A stretch of 64,000 bases of DNA from contig NZ_LZFW01000002.1 of assembly GCF_001676025.1 (NCBI RefSeq), positions 248,001 to 312,000 of the forward strand, read 5' to 3'. A program made the translations under genes and the position numbers. Shown here in pieces: positions 58,684-64,000 of this stretch. Position 1 is the stretch's first letter; each line of letters opens with the position of its first letter. The notes below the pieces were generated by a model that was not told the DNA's origin, did no database searches, and saw only the letters and a list, made by a program, of their open reading frames with translations. This DNA comes from Vibrio sp. UCD-FRSSP16_30. Its GTDB lineage: Bacteria; Pseudomonadota; Gammaproteobacteria; Enterobacterales; Vibrionaceae.

Positions 58684-60039
58684 GTGAGCAAAATCAACGT
58701 CGCTAAATTTGGTGGCACCAGCGTAGCAAACTTTGAGGCAATGAACCGATGCGCAGCCATCGTAGAAAATAACCCTCACACAAAACTTGTTGTGATCAGC
58801 GCCTGCTCTGGCGTAACCAATATTTTAGTCGAATTAGCGAATGGTGTTGCCGATCAAGTTCAACGTGAACAGCGTCTTAAGCAATTAGTCGATATTCACT
58901 TCTCCATTATTAATCAGTTAAAACAACCTCAAACCATTACTAATGAAATCAATGAGATTCTCACTAAAGTATCTCAATGTGCCGAAAAAGCGATTAATGA
59001 ACCTAGTGAGCAATTGACCGATCAATTAGTCTCTTGTGGTGAATTGATGTCAACGCACATTCTCTGTCAGATCATATGCGAACGTGGCCACACCGCGCAG
59101 CGTTTTGATATTCGTACTGTAATGAAAACCACATCGGTGTTTGGTAATGCTGAGCCTTTACTTGATGAAATTAGCATTGCTGCACAAACTCATTTAGCAC
59201 CAATTTGCAAAGATTCAATCGTAGTGACACAAGGCTTTATTGGCTCGGATCTCAACAACAAAACAACCACATTGGGACGAGGTGGCAGTGACTATAGCGC
59301 GGCATTAATAGCAGAAGCTATTTCCGCTTCTGGCCTAGAAATTTGGACTGATGTTCCGGGGATCTATACTACCGATCCTCGCATAGCACCTAAAGCGCAT
59401 CCAATTAAAGAAATCAGCTTTGCTGAAGCCTCAGAGATGGCCAATTTTGGTGCTAAGATTTTACATCCATCGACTCTAGTCCCAGCCTTGAGACACAAGA
59501 TCCCGGTGTTTGTAGGATCGTCAAAAGAGCCACAACTTGGCGGTACATGGGTAAAACAAGAAGTCGCAAGCGCACCATTATTTAGAGCAGTAACACTGCG
59601 TGGTAATCAGACTTTAATTACCTTAAAAAGCCTCAATATGTTCCAAGCCAGTGGCTTTTTAGCCAAAGTATTCACCATACTGGCTCAACATAAAGTATCG
59701 GTCGATCTAATCACGACTTCTGAAATTAGTGTCTCTCTCACTTTAGATCGCACGAATACACAAGGCGGATCGCCTAAATTACCACCCGCAGCACAAAAGG
59801 AACTTGAAGAGTTATGCTCAGTAGTTGTTGAACACAACTTAAGTTTAGTCGCTCTAATTGGTAATGAGATGGGGCAAGCTAAAGGAACGGCAAAACAGAT
59901 CTTTGGTACTTTAGAAGACTATAATTTAAGAATGATTTGTTATGGGGCAAGCTGTCATAACCTATGTTTCTTACTGCATGAATCGTATGCTCGACACGCT
60001 GTTCAGCAGTTACACAGAGAATTATTTGAACACGAATAA
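58684..60039 (+). CDS. lysC: Aspartokinase III (lysine-sensitive type)
   Basis: Phosphorylates aspartate, opening the pathway to lysine, threonine, methionine and diaminopimelate. The kinase start VAKFGGTSVANFEAM, GGSDYSAAL and WTDVPGIYTTDPR are typical; two C-terminal ACT domains (about 305-450) bind lysine in this family. As a 451-aa monofunctional chain it groups with LysC rather than ThrA/MetL. The start is GTG at 58684 with a GGAG site. A structured leader precedes it. Confidence 0.95.
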   Translation: MSKINVAKFGGTSVANFEAMNRCAAIVENNPHTKLVVISACSGVTNILVELANGVADQVQREQRLKQLVDIHFSIINQLKQPQTITNEINEILTKVSQCAEKAINEPSEQLTDQLVSCGELMSTHILCQIICERGHTAQRFDIRTVMKTTSVFGNAEPLLDEISIAAQTHLAPICKDSIVVTQGFIGSDLNNKTTTLGRGGSDYSAALIAEAISASGLEIWTDVPGIYTTDPRIAPKAHPIKEISFAEASEMANFGAKILHPSTLVPALRHKIPVFVGSSKEPQLGGTWVKQEVASAPLFRAVTLRGNQTLITLKSLNMFQASGFLAKVFTILAQHKVSVDLITTSEISVSLTLDRTNTQGGSPKLPPAAQKELEELCSVVVEHNLSLVALIGNEMGQAKGTAKQIFGTLEDYNLRMICYGASCHNLCFLLHESYARHAVQQLHRELFEHE

Positions 60040-60047
60040 TCAGTAAT

Positions 60048-60076
60048 AAAAAATGGGGCTTTTAAGCCCCATTTTT
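60048..60076. terminator. Bidirectional terminator between lysC and metH
   Basis: A 13-bp stem AAAAATGGGGCTT / AAGCCCCATTTTT with a minimal loop and A/T runs on both sides stops both convergent genes, starting a few bases after each stop codon. Confidence 0.93.
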
Positions 60077-60079
60077 ATA

Positions 60080-63000
60080 TTAAGCGTTAAGGTTTGGCCC
60101 TAACCATTTTTCAGCCTCTAACCACTCCCAACCTTTACGTTCGGCATAGTCTTTCGCTTGGTCTTCTTGGATCTGCGCAATAGCAAAATAGCGACAATCA
60201 GGATGCGAGAAATACCAACCAGAAACTGAAGCACCAGGCCACATCGCATAACTGGTTGTTAGTGACATGCCAATGGTTTCTTCGACATTCATTAACTCCC
60301 ACAACGGCCCTTTTTCAGTATGTTCAGGACAAGCAGGGTAACCCGGCGCAGGACGAATACCTTGGTACTTTTCACGAATAAGATCATCGTTACTCAATTG
60401 CTCATCAGCACTGTATCCCCAAATTTTGATACGCACTTGTTGATGCAGATATTCTGCAAACGCTTCGGCTAAACGATCCGAAACTGCTTGAATCATAATG
60501 GCATTGTAATCATCACCTGCGGCTTTATAAGCGTCAGCAACTTCTCTCTCGCCAATACCACCGGTTACCGCAAAACCACCAATCCAATCTTTTAATCCAC
60601 TATCTTTAGGCGCAATATAATCACTCAAGCAGTAGTTAAAGCCTTTTGGTTTCTTGGTTTGTTGTCTTAGGTGATGCAGTGTTTTCGCCACGGTGGTACG
60701 AGACTCATCTGTATACACTTCAATGTCATCACCCACACTATTCGCAGGGAACATTTGGCACATTCCGTTGGCTTTGATGATCCCGTCCGCTTCTATCTGA
60801 TCGAGTAGATCATTGGCATCTTTAAATAGGCGCTGAGCTTCTTCTCCCACTACTTCATGTTTCAAAATCGTAGGGTATTTACCCATCAAGCTCCAAGTCA
60901 TGAAAAATGGGGTCCAATCAATATAGTCACGCAATACCGATACGCTCATATCTTTAATCACCACAGGTTCTAATTGCTGCGGCATCGGTGGAGTATAAGC
61001 TTGCCAATCGATGGCGACTTTATTCGCTCGTGCTTTTTCTAGAGTCACTGGCGGTGTCTTAGGACGTTTTCTGGCGTGTTGCTCTCGGACTCGATCGTAA
61101 TCAAGATTCAACTTTTCAGTAAATGCTGGTTTCTGCGCAGCAGAAAGCAACGCAGAGCATACCCCAACAGCGCGAGATGCATTGTTAACATAAACAACAG
61201 GCTCAGAGTAATTCTGTTCAATCTTAACTGCGGTATGGGCTTTAGAAGTGGTTGCGCCACCAATAAGCAGAGGTAAGTTGAAGCCTTGACGCTCCATCTC
61301 TTTTGCAACGTGGACCATTTCATCTAGAGATGGTGTGATCAACCCTGATAGGCCGATAATATCTACGTTTTCTTCCTTAGCCACTTTTAAGATTTTATCA
61401 CAAGGAACCATAACCCCAAGATCAACGATGTCATAGTTATTACATTGCAGAACAACGCCGACAATGTTCTTTCCGATATCATGAACATCGCCTTTTACAG
61501 TAGCTAATAGGATTTTACCGTTAGTTTGGCCTACCTCTTTTAACGCATCAATAAAAGGCTCAAGGTGGCCAACAGCTTGCTTCATTACACGAGCTGACTT
61601 CACTACCTGAGGTAAAAACATTTTACCTTCACCAAATAAATCACCCACCACATTCATGCCATCCATTAAAGGCCCTTCAATGACCTCTATTGGCTTGCTG
61701 GCATTTAAACGGGCTTCTTCTGTATCTTCGATAATAAATTCGGTAATGCCTTTAACAAGTGCATGTTCAAGACGTTTTTCTACAGGCCAGCTACGCCATT
61801 CAAGTACCACGCCCTCATCTTTAGGGCCAACACCGTTTTCTCGATATTCACCAGCAATATCCAGTAATCGCTCAGTACCATCATCGCGGCGGTTAAGAAT
61901 AACGTCTTCGACTGCTTCGCGAAGCTTGTCAGGGACGTTATCGTAAACCTCTAATTGACCGGCGTTAACGATCCCCATATCCATGCCGTTTTTGAAACAG
62001 TGGTATAGGAATACCGCATGAATGGCTTCACGTACGTAATTGTTACCGCGAAATGAGAATGAAACGTTAGACACGCCTCCGGAGATCATTGCGTGCGGAA
62101 GTGTGCGTTTAATATCAGCAACCGCTTCTATAAAATCAACCGCATAGTTATTGTGCTCGTCGATACCTGTCGCAACAGCAAAGATATTAGGGTCAAAAAT
62201 AATGTCTTCAGCAGGGAAACCAACTTCATCAACAAGAATGTTGTAGGCGTTAGTACAAATTTCAACTTTACGTTCACGAGTATCCGCTTGGCCAACTTCA
62301 TCAAAGGCCATCACGATAACTGCTGCGCCATAGCGACGAATTAACTTAGCTTGCTCGACAAATTTTTCTTTGCCTTCTTTCATAGAGATTGAGTTAACAA
62401 TCCCCTTGCCCTGAATACACTTTAAGCCCGCTTCGATGACTTCCCACTTAGAGGAATCGACCATGATCGGTACTTTGGATATTTCAGGTTCAGAGGCACA
62501 TAGATTAAGGAAGCGAACCATACACGCTTCGGCATCAAGCATCCCTTCATCCATATTGATATCGATGATCTGAGCACCGTTTTCAACTTGTTGTCTGGCA
62601 ACATCTAGAGCTTCTTCATACAGCTCTTCTTTTATTAAGCGCTTAAAGCGAGCAGAACCGGTAACGTTTGTTCTCTCACCCACATTCAGAAATAGAGTTT
62701 CTTTTTCTATGGATAGAGGCTCTAAACCAGATAAACGACAAGCGGGCTTAATGTCGGGTAATGCGCGAGGCGTTACATTATCAACCGCTTCTGCCATCGC
62801 TCGGATGTGTTCAGGTGTCGTACCACAACAACCACCAACAAGGTTAAGGAAACCTGAGTTAGCCCATTCATGAATATGCTCTGCCATATCCTCAGGAGAT
62901 AAGTCATATTCACCAAAGGCGTTAGGTAAACCAGCATTGGGGTGGACGGAAATAAAGGTTTCTGAAATACGAGAGAGCTCTTCTACGTATGGACGCAGTT

Positions 63001-63748
63001 CATCAGGACCAAGAGCACAGTTCAAACCAAATGAAATAGGGTTAACGTGTCGTAAAGAGTTATAGAATGCTTCTGTCGTTTGGCCTGACAAGGTTCGGCC
63101 TGATGCATCAGTGATTGTTCCTGAAATCATCACCGGAAGTGACGAACCTATTTCCTCAAAAACAGTTTCAACAGCAAACGCACAAGCTTTAGCATTAAGA
63201 GTATCAAAGATGGTTTCGATCAAAATAAAATCAGAACCACCCTCTATTAACGCCAGAGTCGATTCTTTATACGCGACAACCAGTTCATCAAAACTAACAT
63301 TTCGAAAGCCAGGATCATTGACATCAGGAGAGATCGAACAAGTTCTATTTGTTGGACCTAAAACACCAGCAACATAGCGAGGTCTGTCCGGCGTTTTTTG
63401 TGTCCATTCATCAGCCGCTTCACGCGCTAATTTAGCGGCTGCAAAGTTAATTTCCGCACTCAACTCCTCCATATCATAGTCCGCCATCGCAATGGTGGTT
63501 GAGTTGAAGGTGTTAGTTTCTAGAATATCAGCGCCTGCTTCTAAGTAATCGCTGTGGATTTGCTTGATAAGCTGTGGCTGAGTAAGAACAAGTAAATCAT
63601 TATTACCTTTTAGGTCACAGTGCCAGTCAGTAAAACGATCGCCTCGAAAGTCTTCTTCTTCTAGTTTTTCATTTTGAATCATGGTGCCCATGCCACCATC
63701 GATTAAAAGAATGCGTTTTTTTAACTGATTTGCTAATTGATCTCTCAT
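60080..63748 (-). CDS. metH: Cobalamin-dependent methionine synthase
   Basis: Transfers methyl from methyltetrahydrofolate to homocysteine through cobalamin. The four modules are in order: homocysteine domain (1-350; Zn ligands NCALG and [10 protein letters not shown]), pterin domain (about 355-640; [11 protein letters not shown]), B12 domain with the lower-axial His motif [11 protein letters not shown] (about 750-765), and the SAM-binding reactivation domain (about 900-1222; [15 protein letters not shown]). It has 1222 aa, close to E. coli MetH. MetJ boxes lie at its promoter. Confidence 0.98.
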   Translation of the reverse strand: MRDQLANQLKKRILLIDGGMGTMIQNEKLEEEDFRGDRFTDWHCDLKGNNDLLVLTQPQLIKQIHSDYLEAGADILETNTFNSTTIAMADYDMEELSAEINFAAAKLAREAADEWTQKTPDRPRYVAGVLGPTNRTCSISPDVNDPGFRNVSFDELVVAYKESTLALIEGGSDFILIETIFDTLNAKACAFAVETVFEEIGSSLPVMISGTITDASGRTLSGQTTEAFYNSLRHVNPISFGLNCALGPDELRPYVEELSRISETFISVHPNAGLPNAFGEYDLSPEDMAEHIHEWANSGFLNLVGGCCGTTPEHIRAMAEAVDNVTPRALPDIKPACRLSGLEPLSIEKETLFLNVGERTNVTGSARFKRLIKEELYEEALDVARQQVENGAQIIDINMDEGMLDAEACMVRFLNLCASEPEISKVPIMVDSSKWEVIEAGLKCIQGKGIVNSISMKEGKEKFVEQAKLIRRYGAAVIVMAFDEVGQADTRERKVEICTNAYNILVDEVGFPAEDIIFDPNIFAVATGIDEHNNYAVDFIEAVADIKRTLPHAMISGGVSNVSFSFRGNNYVREAIHAVFLYHCFKNGMDMGIVNAGQLEVYDNVPDKLREAVEDVILNRRDDGTERLLDIAGEYRENGVGPKDEGVVLEWRSWPVEKRLEHALVKGITEFIIEDTEEARLNASKPIEVIEGPLMDGMNVVGDLFGEGKMFLPQVVKSARVMKQAVGHLEPFIDALKEVGQTNGKILLATVKGDVHDIGKNIVGVVLQCNNYDIVDLGVMVPCDKILKVAKEENVDIIGLSGLITPSLDEMVHVAKEMERQGFNLPLLIGGATTSKAHTAVKIEQNYSEPVVYVNNASRAVGVCSALLSAAQKPAFTEKLNLDYDRVREQHARKRPKTPPVTLEKARANKVAIDWQAYTPPMPQQLEPVVIKDMSVSVLRDYIDWTPFFMTWSLMGKYPTILKHEVVGEEAQRLFKDANDLLDQIEADGIIKANGMCQMFPANSVGDDIEVYTDESRTTVAKTLHHLRQQTKKPKGFNYCLSDYIAPKDSGLKDWIGGFAVTGGIGEREVADAYKAAGDDYNAIMIQAVSDRLAEAFAEYLHQQVRIKIWGYSADEQLSNDDLIREKYQGIRPAPGYPACPEHTEKGPLWELMNVEETIGMSLTTSYAMWPGASVSGWYFSHPDCRYFAIAQIQEDQAKDYAERKGWEWLEAEKWLGPNLNA

Positions 63749-63782
63749 ACTGCGTCCTGCTGAGGTGTGTCACTTTTAACCT

Positions 63783-63820
63783 ATTATCCTATCACAGAAA
63801 AATTAGATTTCTAGACGTCT
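63783..63820 (-). promoter_or_regulatory. metH promoter with tandem MetJ boxes
   Basis: A perfect met box AGACGTCT (63813-63820) adjoins AGATTTCT (63805-63812, 6 of 8 matches), the contiguous 8-mer arrangement MetJ dimers use. On the minus strand a GATAAT -10 (63788-63783) places the boxes over the -35 region, so MetJ-SAM would repress metH. Confidence 0.75.
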
Positions 63821-63925
63821 AAAGTGAGCTATTTAACGCTATGATGAGTGTTACGAGTAAGTTTATTTGATCTCGGTATTATTTTGTCTCACAGTGATGA
63901 GGCGGGTTAAATTTAGGAGAAGGAA

Positions 63926-64000
63926 ATGGAAGCCTACCACACGCTGTGTTTTTTAGCTGCTGGAGCAATATTGATAACCTATATCAATAGTAGAATTGGC
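63926..64000 (+). CDS. Start of a membrane protein, cut by the window end
   Basis: 25 codons are visible (MEAYHTLCFLAAGAILITYI, then NSRIG) after a strong AGGAGAAGGAA ribosome binding site. The segment is hydrophobic like the first helix of a membrane protein. In V. cholerae, as I recall, a sodium/proton antiporter gene lies next to metH, so an NhaP-type antiporter is a guess from position only. Confidence 0.55.
   Translation, partial: MEAYHTLCFLAAGAILITYINSRIG

Overview
The window looks like chromosome 1 of a Vibrio or close Vibrionaceae relative. The evidence is moderate A+T content, a complete mannose-sensitive haemagglutinin (MSHA) type IV pilus locus between mreB and ssb, and the gene order metH-lysC-aminotransferase-PglL-like-uvrA-galU-qstR-ssb-csrD, which as I remember it matches Vibrio cholerae. 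The species cannot be fixed from sequence alone. Nearly every base is accounted for. There is no rRNA, tRNA, insertion sequence, prophage or CRISPR array, and no gene-free gap over 300 bases.

Layout. 1-2118: pyrBI with its leader peptide and attenuator, then ridA. 2132-2893: a PlsC-like acyltransferase. 3141-7715 (minus): mlaFEDCB-ibaG-murA, outer-membrane lipid transport plus the first peptidoglycan precursor step. 7905-15603 (plus): yrbG-kdsD-kdsC-lptC-lptA-lptB-rpoN-hpf-ptsN-rapZ-npr, covering Kdo synthesis, LPS export, sigma-54 and the nitrogen PTS. 15724-17082: mgtE. 17184-20752: pmbA and tldD, with darP divergent between them. 20760-30028 (minus): nitrilase-like, yhdP, rng, maf, mreD, mreC, mreB. 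30188-49811 (minus): MSHA locus in transcription order mshH(csrD), I, J, K, L, M, N, E, G, F, B, A1, A2, C, D, O, P, Q. 49993-57274: ssb, qstR, galU, uvrA and a PglL/Wzy-type ligase. 57286-63748: class V aminotransferase, lysC, metH. A truncated membrane-protein start closes the window.

Most of the region builds or patrols the envelope: LPS assembly, phospholipid transport, MurA, MreBCD, the pilus and a possible O-oligosaccharyltransferase. Most genes are textbook orthologues. The most informative non-textbook features are: (1) a tandem duplication of the major pilin mshA that left a small scar of the mshC start in front of the second copy; (2) stacked hairpins between mshB and mshA; (3) a structured lysC leader with mutually exclusive pairings and no recognisable lysine-riboswitch core; (4) a PurR-like operator on the pyrBI -35 element; (5) tandem MetJ boxes before metH; (6) an inverted repeat over the probable divergent ssb/qstR promoters; (7) a heptanucleotide tandem repeat forming the 3' end of the plsC-like gene. 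I found no clearly new multi-gene system.
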